The notes under the pieces are model-generated. The model ran no database searches, was not told where the DNA came from, and saw only the letters and a list, made by a program, of their open reading frames with translations. Below are positions 35,269 through 42,578 of a stretch of 64,000 nt of DNA, piece after piece. The DNA lies in contig NZ_JADWYI010000001.1 of NCBI RefSeq assembly GCF_016904885.1, positions 6,634,001-6,698,000 of the forward strand, in the 5' to 3' direction. The translations under genes and the position numbers were made by a program. The first letter of the stretch is position 1. Each line of letters starts with the position of its first letter. Source of the stretch: Archangium primigenium. GTDB taxonomy: Bacteria; Myxococcota; Myxococcia; Myxococcales; Myxococcaceae.

Positions 35269-37602
35269 CTACAGCAGCTTGTCGAGCGTCAGCGGCAGGT
35301 CGCGGATGCGCTTGCCGGTCGCGTGGTAGATGGCGTTGGCGACCGCCGCGCCCGTGCCGGTGATGCCAATCTCCCCGATGCCGCGCGCGCCCATCGGCGT
35401 GTGCGGATCCGGGATGTCGTTCCAGATGACGTCGATGGTGGGCACGTCCATGTGCACGGGCACGTGGTACTCGGCGAGACTGGGGTTCATGATCCGTCCC
35501 TTGCGCTCGTCGAACTGCGCCTCCTCCATCAGCGCGAGGCCCAGGCCCATGATGATGCCACCCCGGAACTGGCTCGTCGCCGTCTTGGGGTTGAGGATGC
35601 GCCCGCAGTCGAACGCGCCCAGGAAGCGGCTGACCCGCGTCTCCCCGGTGATGGCGTTGACCCGCACCTCGCAGAACATCGCCCCGTAGGAGTGCATCGA
35701 CCAGTGCATGCCTTCCATCGAGGGCGGCGCGTTCGCTTCCACCGTGACCTCGTCACGCTGGGCTCGGGCGAGGAGGGACCGGTAGCTCTCGTGCCGCTCG
35801 GGCGCGTCGAGTTTGGCGAGGCCGCCGTCCAGACCCCCGACCTCGTCTGGCTTCAGCCCGGCCAGCGGCGAATCCTTGCCCGCGAGTTTCAGCAGCTCGG
35901 CGACCAGCGCATGCTGGGCCGCGGCCACCGCCGCGCCGATCGCGGCGGTCTGCTGGGAACCACCGGCCAGCACGAGGCCAGGCAGCGTCGAATCGCCATA
36001 GACGACCGTCACCTGGTCCAGTTCCAGCCCCAGCCGCTCGGCGGTGACCTGGGTCTGCGCGGTCGCCGTGCCCATGCCCATCTCATGCGCCGCGATCTCC
36101 ACGCGGGCATGGCCGTCCCGGGTCAGCGTGATGCGCGCGGCGCCCCCGGGCATCCGGTTATAGGGATAGGTCGCGGCGGCGCAGCCCATGCCGACCAGCC
36201 ACTCCCCCTCGCGCGTCGCACCCGGCTTCGGGTCGCGCTTCGCCCAGCCGAACCGCTCCGCCCCCGTGCGCCACGCCTCGACGATGTGGCGGGACGAGAA
36301 GGGCAGTCCCTCGGTCGGGTCTTCCTTGGGCTCGTTCAGGATCCGCAGTTCGATGGGGTCCATCCCCAGCGCCACCGCCAGCTCGTCCACCGCGGACTCC
36401 AAGGCGAAGGTGCCCACTGACTCGCCGGGCGCGCGCATGAAGGTGTTGGCGAGCATGTCCATGTGCGCCACCTCCACCTCGAGCTTGAAGTGGTTCGCCG
36501 CGTAGGCGCCGCGCGTCTGCTGGATGAACGGCTCGGGCAGCGCGTTGTGGCGGGACATCGCCGCGGTGCCGGTGTGGATGATCGTGTCGAAGTGCCCATC
36601 CGCCCTGGCACCGATCGCGACCCGCTGCTCGGTGACGGTGCGTCCGCCGATCATCCGGAACACGCCTTCACGCGACAGGGAAATGCGCACCGGACGGCCC
36701 ACGAGCTTCGACGCCGCCGCCGCCAGCACCTGGTGCTGCCACAAGCACTTCCCGCCGAAGCCACCGCCGACGAAGGGCGAGGTGACGTGGACCTGCTTCT
36801 CCTCCAGGCCGAACACGCTGGCCAGCGACCAGGCGGTATGGACGACCGCCTGCGAGGCGTCGTGCACGATCAGCTCGTCGCCGTTCCACGCCACCGTCGC
36901 CGCGTGGGGCTCGATGGCGTTGTGGTTGTGGCGCGGCGTGCGGTAGATGGCGTCCACCTTGACCGCCGCCGCCGCCAGCGCGGCCTCGGCGTCGCCGATC
37001 TCCTTCTTCATGGGCTGGCCCGCGAACACGCCCGGCTCGGTGCCCTGCGCCTTCGCCTCCGCGAAGGTGGTGACGGCGGGCTCCTGGGCGTAGGTGACGC
37101 GGATGAGCGACTGGGCGTGGTCGGCCTGTTCCTGTGTCTCGGCGAGCACCAGCGCGATGGGCTGCCCGTTCCAGTGGATGCGGTCGTCCTGCATGACCGG
37201 CAGGTTGTCGCCGCCCGCCGCCTTCTCGCCCGTCAGGAACAGCGGCATCGGCTGCATCCGCGGCGCGTTGCGGTACGTCATCACCAGGGCGACGCCGGGC
37301 GCCGCCTCCGCCTCGCGCGTGTCGAGCGTCGCGATCCGGCCCTTGGCCACCGAGCTGAACGCGACCGACGCGTAGACCATGCCCGCGTGCACGAACTCGG
37401 CCGCGAAGGTCGCCTCGCCCCGCACCTTCAGCGGGCCGTCGACGCGCGACACGGGCTTGCCGATGTGCGCGTGCGCATGGCCGATCAAGGGGTCCGGCTT
37501 GCCACCCGGCACCCAGCTGTCGGGCGCCAGCTCGACCGCCTTCTTCACCACCGTCTGCTGCACCACCTGGGCGGCCTGCTTGGCCTTGTCCACGAGGCTC
37601 AT
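35269..37602 (-). CDS. paoC: Molybdopterin-binding large subunit of a PaoABC-type aldehyde oxidoreductase
   Basis: 777 residues of the xanthine oxidase family large subunit. Visible marks are HIGKPVSRVDGPLKVRGEATFA at the N-terminus, FVGGGFGGKC (cofactor binding), EIAAHEMGMGT, and the C-terminal GARGIGEIGITG containing the catalytic glutamate. The family oxidises aldehydes or hydroxylates heterocycles using Mo, FeS and FAD. Length and the specific partner genes match E. coli PaoC/YagR. It overlaps the FAD-subunit gene by 4 bases. No cofactor chaperone (PaoD/XdhC) gene follows; beyond the terminator the next gene is unrelated. Confidence 0.9.
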   Translation of the reverse strand: MSLVDKAKQAAQVVQQTVVKKAVELAPDSWVPGGKPDPLIGHAHAHIGKPVSRVDGPLKVRGEATFAAEFVHAGMVYASVAFSSVAKGRIATLDTREAEAAPGVALVMTYRNAPRMQPMPLFLTGEKAAGGDNLPVMQDDRIHWNGQPIALVLAETQEQADHAQSLIRVTYAQEPAVTTFAEAKAQGTEPGVFAGQPMKKEIGDAEAALAAAAVKVDAIYRTPRHNHNAIEPHAATVAWNGDELIVHDASQAVVHTAWSLASVFGLEEKQVHVTSPFVGGGFGGKCLWQHQVLAAAASKLVGRPVRISLSREGVFRMIGGRTVTEQRVAIGARADGHFDTIIHTGTAAMSRHNALPEPFIQQTRGAYAANHFKLEVEVAHMDMLANTFMRAPGESVGTFALESAVDELAVALGMDPIELRILNEPKEDPTEGLPFSSRHIVEAWRTGAERFGWAKRDPKPGATREGEWLVGMGCAAATYPYNRMPGGAARITLTRDGHARVEIAAHEMGMGTATAQTQVTAERLGLELDQVTVVYGDSTLPGLVLAGGSQQTAAIGAAVAAAQHALVAELLKLAGKDSPLAGLKPDEVGGLDGGLAKLDAPERHESYRSLLARAQRDEVTVEANAPPSMEGMHWSMHSYGAMFCEVRVNAITGETRVSRFLGAFDCGRILNPKTATSQFRGGIIMGLGLALMEEAQFDERKGRIMNPSLAEYHVPVHMDVPTIDVIWNDIPDPHTPMGARGIGEIGITGTGAAVANAIYHATGKRIRDLPLTLDKLL

Positions 37603-38585
37603 GCGCCACCTCCCGCGAGCTCGCCAAGGACAGCGGTGAGGGTCCGCCTGACGAGCTCGACCTTGAAGCCGTTGTCACGCAAGGGGGATGCGTCGGCGAG
37701 CTCCGCGTCCGCCGCCGCCCGGAACGCCTGCGCGGTGGCCCGCTGGCCGCGCAAGACCTTCTCGGCCTTCCACGCCCGCCAGGGCTTGTGCGCGACGCCG
37801 CCCAACGCGAGCCGCACGTCCTTCACGGTGCCGTTTTCCACGTCCAGGGCGGCCGCGACCGAGACCAGGGCGAAAGCGTAGCTCGCCCGGTCACGCACCT
37901 TGCGGTACGTCGAGCGCGCCGCGAAGGCCAACGCGGGCAATTCGATCGCGGTGATGAGCTCGCCCGGCTCCAGCACCGTTTCGAGCTCGGGACGGTCCTC
38001 CGGCAGCCGGTGCAGCTCGGTGAAGGGCAAGGTCCGCGCGCCGCGCGCGCCCTCGAGGTGCACCGTCGCGTCGAGCGCGGCGAGCGCGACGCACATGTCG
38101 GACGGGTGGGTCGCGATGCAGGCGGACGAGGCGCCCAGGATCGCGTGGCTCCGGTTGAATCCGTCAAGGGCGTCGCAGCCCTGGCCCGGCACGCGCTTGT
38201 TACAGCGCGAGCCGTCGTCGTCGTAGAAGTAGGTGCAGCGCGTGCGCTGAAGGATGTTCCCGCCCACCGTCGCCATGTTGCGGATCTGCGCCGAGGCGCC
38301 CGCCAGCAGCGCCCGGGAGAGCACCGGGTAGCGGGTGCGCACCGCGAGATGCTCGGCCACGGCGGTGTTCTTCGCCGCCGCGCCGATCCGCAGGCCGCCA
38401 TCCTCCCGCTCGTCGATCGCGGAGGACAGGCCGGTCACGTCGACCAGCGAGGTGGGCCGCTCGAGCGTCTCGCGCATCAGGTCCACGAGGTTGGTGCCCC
38501 CCCCGAGGTACTTCGTCCGCGCCGCGCCCCCGAGCCGGACCGCTTCGGTGACATCACCCGCGCGCGTATAACGGAAGGGATTCAT
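37599..38585 (-). CDS. paoB: FAD-binding subunit with extra 4Fe-4S motif (PaoB-like)
   Basis: 328 residues of the medium-subunit FAD domain: KYLGGGTNLVDLMRE (FAD pyrophosphate loop), TVGGNILQRTRC, and GALGELAGGG-like C-terminal helix. The insert CTYFYDDDGSRCNKRVPGQGC supplies the cysteines of the additional 4Fe-4S cluster that sets PaoB apart from ordinary xanthine dehydrogenase FAD subunits, followed by the family's GFNRSHAILG. It passes electrons between the 2Fe-2S subunit and FAD. Start and stop codons overlap both neighbours by 4 bases. Confidence 0.9.
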   Translation of the reverse strand: MNPFRYTRAGDVTEAVRLGGAARTKYLGGGTNLVDLMRETLERPTSLVDVTGLSSAIDEREDGGLRIGAAAKNTAVAEHLAVRTRYPVLSRALLAGASAQIRNMATVGGNILQRTRCTYFYDDDGSRCNKRVPGQGCDALDGFNRSHAILGASSACIATHPSDMCVALAALDATVHLEGARGARTLPFTELHRLPEDRPELETVLEPGELITAIELPALAFAARSTYRKVRDRASYAFALVSVAAALDVENGTVKDVRLALGGVAHKPWRAWKAEKVLRGQRATAQAFRAAADAELADASPLRDNGFKVELVRRTLTAVLGELAGGGA

Positions 38586-39088
38586 TTCGCGCCCTCCCCA
38601 TAGGTCTCGGCGATCGCGGCGACGATGCCGTTGTACGCCCCGCAGCGGCAGAGGTTGCCGCTCATCCGCTCGCGCAGCTCGTCATGGGTCAGCGCGACCG
38701 CTTTCGCGGCGAGATCGGGCGTGACCACGCTCGGCACCCCGCGCCGCGCCTCGGCGGCCATGCCAATCGCCGAGCAGATCTGCCCCGGCGTGCAATAGCC
38801 GCACTGGAAGCCGTCATGCTCGATGAACGCCTGCTGGAGCGGATGCAGCCCGCCCTCGCCCGCCAGGCCCTCGATCGTCGTCACCTCGCGCCCGTCGTAC
38901 TGAACCGCGAGCGCCAGGCACGACACGATCCGCTCCCCATCCACCAGCACCGTGCAAGCGCCACACGCGCCCTGGTTGCACCCCTTCTTGGTCCCGTGAA
39001 GTTGCAGCGTCTCTCGCAGCAGATCGAGCAGTGACACGCGGGGGTCCGCTGGCAGCTCGGCCTGGGCCCCGTTGATTTTGATTGGCAT
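38582..39088 (-). CDS. paoA: 2Fe-2S subunit of aldehyde oxidoreductase (PaoA-like, without Tat signal)
   Basis: 168 residues. The N-terminal plant-type 2Fe-2S domain has GCNQGACGACTVLVDG with a further Cys in VSCLAL; the C-terminal helical domain binds the second cluster through QCGYCTPGQI and CRCGAYNGI. In E. coli PaoA a twin-arginine signal sends the complex to the periplasm; here the protein begins directly with MPIKINGAQAEL, so the complex should be cytoplasmic. First gene of the three-gene operon; a 244-base upstream spacer should contain the promoter. Confidence 0.9.
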   Translation of the reverse strand: MPIKINGAQAELPADPRVSLLDLLRETLQLHGTKKGCNQGACGACTVLVDGERIVSCLALAVQYDGREVTTIEGLAGEGGLHPLQQAFIEHDGFQCGYCTPGQICSAIGMAAEARRGVPSVVTPDLAAKAVALTHDELRERMSGNLCRCGAYNGIVAAIAETYGEGAK

Positions 39089-39332
39089 GTTGTGCGCTCC
39101 CTCCAGCCCGTGCCCGTTGCACGACGGCGGGTCTCGGCGTGATGAGCAGAGGGGTCCCTTACTGCGGCCGGGTTCCTGGGAAAACGGTATTTCCAGGCGG
39201 ATGTCGCACGGAGGATAGGCGCGCGCACGCCGTCTGTGTGCTTTTGGGCAGAAGCGCTGAATCCAGTCCCTGACGAAAAGATGGCCGGGATGTGACCGGC
39301 GGATCTCCCTCCGCCGACAATGCCTCTAGACC

Positions 39333-40058
39333 CTACGTGCAGTCAGCGGGTGCGGCGGGCCGGCGCAGGCGCAAGGTGTGGGTGTCGCCGCGGTCGGTGG
39401 GGCTCTCCACGGCGAGCATGTCGGCATGAACACCGTCCGCGCGCAGGGCCTCGAGGAGCGGGGCGATGTGGGGGTAGGGACTGCGGGCGGAGTCGTTGAG
39501 CGGGTGGACGCGCACCTCGTCGGCCACCCGGAGCAGCTCGCGCAGAGCCCCGAGGTGGAACGCCGGGTCGAAGTGGTCGGGATAGGTGAAGAGCAGGAAG
39601 CCGCTGGTGGCCAGGGCGAAGGTGCGGTCCGCGAACGGGAGCGAGGGCAGGAGGGCGGACACATAGTGGCCGGTCGCCTCGTCACGGTCGCGGCGGTAGT
39701 CGGCCATGAAGGTCTCGGCCGCGTGCTCCCAGCTCGGGAGCCGATGCCAGCGACCGTCGGGGCCTTGGGGGAAGCGGTCGGGCCGGGTGGATGTCCAGGC
39801 GCGGACCCGCTCGAGATCGGCGCGCAGACGCTCGGCGAAGCGCTCTGGAGGCACGTCGTAGGCGGGATCCACGCTGACGGCCCGTCCGCCGAGGGCGCGG
39901 ACCCGGACGGCGAAGTCGCTCGCGCCGCCAGGGCAGTCGAGCACCGGTCCGCGCAGCAGGTCCGCCTCCGCGAGGGAGAAGTGGGCGAGGCAGTCGTCAG
40001 CGGACCGCGCGCTGATGATGATGGCACCGATCGGCAGCTCGGAGGTGGTGGGGCGCAT
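39333..40058 (-). CDS. Class I SAM-dependent methyltransferase-like protein
   Basis: 241 residues from MRPTTSELPIGA; the first 14 in-frame codons upstream look non-coding. SAM motif I is VLDCPGGASDFAVRVRALGG followed by VSVDPAY with the ribose-binding Asp. Later segments LPSLPFADRTFALATSGFLLFTYPD match the post-I and motif II/III region. No substrate-specific domain is visible. It diverges from the alpha/beta-hydrolase-like gene across a 152-base spacer. Confidence 0.75.
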   Translation of the reverse strand: MRPTTSELPIGAIIISARSADDCLAHFSLAEADLLRGPVLDCPGGASDFAVRVRALGGRAVSVDPAYDVPPERFAERLRADLERVRAWTSTRPDRFPQGPDGRWHRLPSWEHAAETFMADYRRDRDEATGHYVSALLPSLPFADRTFALATSGFLLFTYPDHFDPAFHLGALRELLRVADEVRVHPLNDSARSPYPHIAPLLEALRADGVHADMLAVESPTDRGDTHTLRLRRPAAPADCT

Positions 40059-40162
40059 GGTGGGGGCTCGCGCATCGGGAGTAACACCCCCCCGCCTCAA
40101 GGTGGAAGCACTTCTCCCAAGAGGGAGGCGTCTGCTAATCCCGTGGAAGGCATGAAGCGCGT

Positions 40163-40178
40163 CGCGGGGGCCCCCGCG
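40163..40178. promoter_or_regulatory. 16-base perfect palindrome in a divergent spacer
   Basis: CGCGGGGGCCCCCGCG has no loop, so it is a symmetric site rather than a typical terminator. It sits 33 bases before the hydrolase-like ATG (ribosome site AAGGAAAGGG) and between divergent genes, a position suited to an operator. GC-rich sequence here makes chance palindromes likelier, so confidence is low. Confidence 0.3.
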
Positions 40179-40210
40179 CTACTCCTCATGTAAGGAAAGG
40201 GATCGCACGA

Positions 40211-41083
40211 ATGGCGCCGACACAACGCGGGTTGATCAAGACACCCCATGGGCTGATTCATTTCGTGGCGAAAGGCGCGCTCGCGCGACCAGACCGTGCC
40301 GCGCTGGTGTGTCTGCACATGAGCCCACGGAGCGTGGATGAATTCCGCGAACTGCAGGAACTCCTGGGCACGGAGGAGCGCCTCGTGGTGGCCCTCGATG
40401 AACTGGGCTACGGCGCGAGCGACAACCCGGACAAATCGGTGACGCTGGAGCAATTGGCGGACACCGTCATGTGTGTGGTGGAGCACCTGGGCATCCAGCG
40501 CTTCTGCCTGGTGGGCAGCCTGATGGGTTGCTACATGAGCATCAATCTGGCGGCGCGTTTTCCCGAGCGCTGCGCGGGGCTCTTCCTTTACAACCCCTAC
40601 TTGTGGCCGGACGAGGCCGTGGAGAAGGCTCGCGGCGAGGCCGCCTCGGAGAGCCCGGGGGCCGAGTGGGAGTCCAAACCAGACGGAAGCCACTTCACGG
40701 ACCTCTGGAAACTCCGCAGCGCCTTCCTCCCCCCGGACCTCAATACGCGCTGCGTGGTGGACGACGCCGTCTACCGCCTCAAGCGCAACCTGCGCCGTCC
40801 GCTCCAGATTCACATCCAGGAGCCGCAGCTCTTCGATTTCACCCGGTTCGCCGCGCAGGTGAAGTGCCCCGTGCTGTGCACGTTTGGCGAGCAATGCGTC
40901 GCTTTTTTCGATGCCATCGGCCTTCGAATGACCGAGCAGAAAGCCAGGCTCGCGGCGCGATTCTCCGCCGCCTCCTCTTATACCGAACACCACATTCCCG
41001 CCGCCTCCATCAACATGCTCAACACGCATGTCACGGACATCACCCACCTTCTCACGGACACTTTGAACACGCTGGGTGTGTAG
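40211..41083 (+). CDS. Alpha/beta-hydrolase-fold protein with altered nucleophile elbow
   Basis: 290 residues with the fold's landmarks: LVCLHMSPRS (oxyanion region, normally HGxP), LDELGYGASDNP, and a strand-turn-helix FCLVGSLMGCYMSINLAARFPE where hydrolases have VGHSMGG. Aligned this way the nucleophile position is Leu104 and the only nearby serine, Ser103, is one residue early. Late segments CTFGEQCVAFFD and EHHIPAASINMLNTH would carry the acid and base. The protein may be a non-hydrolytic member, like other seryl-less relatives, or use a shifted serine. Function unknown. Confidence 0.78.
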   Translation: MAPTQRGLIKTPHGLIHFVAKGALARPDRAALVCLHMSPRSVDEFRELQELLGTEERLVVALDELGYGASDNPDKSVTLEQLADTVMCVVEHLGIQRFCLVGSLMGCYMSINLAARFPERCAGLFLYNPYLWPDEAVEKARGEAASESPGAEWESKPDGSHFTDLWKLRSAFLPPDLNTRCVVDDAVYRLKRNLRRPLQIHIQEPQLFDFTRFAAQVKCPVLCTFGEQCVAFFDAIGLRMTEQKARLAARFSAASSYTEHHIPAASINMLNTHVTDITHLLTDTLNTLGV

Positions 41084-41283
41084 GCCTCGCGAAGATCACC
41101 CTCTAGGGTCTCCACAAGAGCGGAAATGTTCGCTGGGCCTCGTAGGGGTGGAGACGGCCCGAGATTCCGTTCACCCGCCTTCGCGTTCTGCCCAAGTTCA
41201 ACCGTCACGTTCAGGTCCCCATCGGCAAACCGCGCCCCCCTGGCAGCAGAGGGCGCGGCTCACAGCGGCGGGTAACTTCGTGT
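41084..41283. other. Non-coding spacer, no gene seen
   Basis: Following the hydrolase-like gene, this stretch contains no convincing reading frame, hairpin or promoter. It leads into the tRNA-like fragment and is where GC falls below the window's average. Confidence 0.5.
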
Positions 41284-41373
41284 GGAGGCGGCGGGAATCG
41301 AAGCCGCCAAGGACGGGGCACCCCTTGCTCGGGAGCAGAAGCATTCCCCAGTTTCTCTTTGAGAAACACCTCC
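41281..41373 (-). other. tRNA/tmRNA-3'-end-like fragment, possible old attachment site
   Basis: On the minus strand the segment ends TTCGATTCCCGCCGCCTCCA, the T-loop plus acceptor end typical of tRNA-type genes and especially of tmRNA (ssrA). A 7-base 5' partner (GGAGGTG at 41373-41367) can pair with it, giving a 90-base tRNA-like outline with a T-arm, a GGGGTGCCCC hairpin in the variable-arm position and a 6-bp D-arm-like hairpin with a 3-base loop. But base pair 53-61 is C-C, the anticodon arm cannot be drawn correctly and CCA is missing, so it is not a working tRNA. ssrA ends are common integration sites; the decayed genes beside it support a remnant attachment site. Confidence 0.45.
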
Positions 41374-41410
41374 CGAGTCGCCGACTTACGAGGTCGCCTA
41401 CAAAGGCGGC

Positions 41411-41851
41411 TCAGTCCCAGAAAATCAGGCCACGCAGGTGGAAGAACACCAGTCCAGCACCTAGATGCGAGTCGTCCGAGAGTCCTGGAAACAGACGACA
41501 GGCTTCCTTCGCCACATCGCCCTCGTAGAGTTGTGTCGTCAGGGTCAACCAGTCCAGTCCGGCAACTCGTTGCTTCAGTTCCAGGGATTTGTTCTGGGCC
41601 CAGAGGAACAATGCATCTTCCTCGGGGTCTTCTCCTGACACCCATTTGACTCGCCAGAATTCGTGGCCCGAGTCGGGTGAAGGTCTTCCCAGGCGAATGA
41701 GTTCATCGGAGAGATCGTTGTAGTTTTTCCGCTCCGCCCAGGCTTTCGTGCAGTAGAGATTGATCAGACTCCCGAGGTAGGCGTCCCACTTATCAAACTC
41801 CTCCGCCTCTTGAGCGGACATGGGGGCTCGAGGATCGGGCGGTTGGCTCAT
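41411..41851 (-). CDS. Small protein of unknown function
   Basis: 146 residues from the ATG at 41851, whose ATGA overlaps the stop of the broken upstream gene. Soluble, rich in Trp, Asp and Leu, with segments EEFDKWDAYLGSLINLY, WRVKWVSGEDPEEDALFLWAQ and a C-terminal FFHLRGLIFWD. No signal or membrane helix. The tail-to-head coupling with a lipoprotein gene suggests a once functional pair. GC is lower than in neighbouring genes, suggesting acquisition. I do not recognise the family. Confidence 0.6.
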   Translation of the reverse strand: MSQPPDPRAPMSAQEAEEFDKWDAYLGSLINLYCTKAWAERKNYNDLSDELIRLGRPSPDSGHEFWRVKWVSGEDPEEDALFLWAQNKSLELKQRVAGLDWLTLTTQLYEGDVAKEACRLFPGLSDDSHLGAGLVFFHLRGLIFWD

Positions 41852-42551
41852 GGCACTTCCTTTTTCATCCGGTTCCGTCTGGCCCATTCATCGGAAGCCT
41901 TGTTGTAGATGTCCGCAGCCTCGCGTGGGTACGTTTGGGCGTTGCATGCGCTCTCCACGAATCGGACGGCGACTTCCACCGCCTTTTCGCGGCTGTCCAT
42001 TGCGCGGGAGGACTCCCGTTCCGACGCCACGAGCTTTTCATGCAGTCGAAAGGCTCGCCGGATGGCTCAATACTCGAACAGACGGGCCACCACACACGTA
42101 CGAACTTCCGGAGCAAGCCGCGCCATCGCCTCATGAAGCCGTACGCCCCAGAGCGCATCGTTCATGGAGTCCGCACACCAGCGTGTGGCCTCCGTGCTCT
42201 CCCCGCTCGGAGATGGGAGGCGAACGCCCGCTAGAAAGGCAGACATCGTTCTGGGGTGTGTTTTTTGACCGCCTCCACCTCGTCCGCGGCCCACAGTCCA
42301 GGCTCCGGTGATGCAGGAAGCGGTCGTCGGTTCGGGGAGCGCTCCACCGGGCTGTCGGGGCGCGACCACGGTTGTCCGAGTGACGATGCACCCGCTCCGG
42401 CGGGCGCGTACCCGGGACGGGCAAACCCTGGTGCAGGGACAGGAGAAGGAGTGGGCGGCGCGACGGCCTGGCGAAGATGTGGGGACCGAGTGCCGTGGGT
42501 GGCGCACCCGGTCCCGAGCAAGGCGAGCGCGGCAACGGTCAGGGTTTTCAT
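41848..42551 (-). pseudogene. Broken lipoprotein gene (frameshift near 42232, in-frame stop at 42067)
   Basis: The first piece, 42551-42231, starts MKTLTVAALALLGTGC, a lipoprotein signal, runs through a Pro-rich stretch and ends HTPERCLPF. Shifting one base, the text continues naturally as LAGVRLPSPSGESTEATRWCADSMNDALWGVRLHEAMARL and on to VVARLFEY, where a TGA at 42067-42069 interrupts. The same frame resumes as AIRRAFRLHEKLVASERE and goes to RNRMKKEVP at 41848. Joined, these give about 234 residues of consistent helical protein. Two separate lesions argue for real decay rather than sequencing error. A 60-residue fragment could still start at the GTG at 42030. Confidence 0.6.
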
Positions 42552-42578
42552 GGTGAGCCCGCCGCCCTCCCCTACCCG

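Noticed and set aside
39089-39332. Riboswitch upstream of the aldehyde oxidoreductase operon (e.g. a molybdenum-cofactor motif)
   Set aside because: I could not draw the conserved helices; nothing beyond ordinary spacer is visible.
41284-41373. Functional tRNA gene on the minus strand
   Set aside because: No correct anticodon arm, the 53-61 pair is C-C, the D-loop is only 3 bases and no CCA is present.
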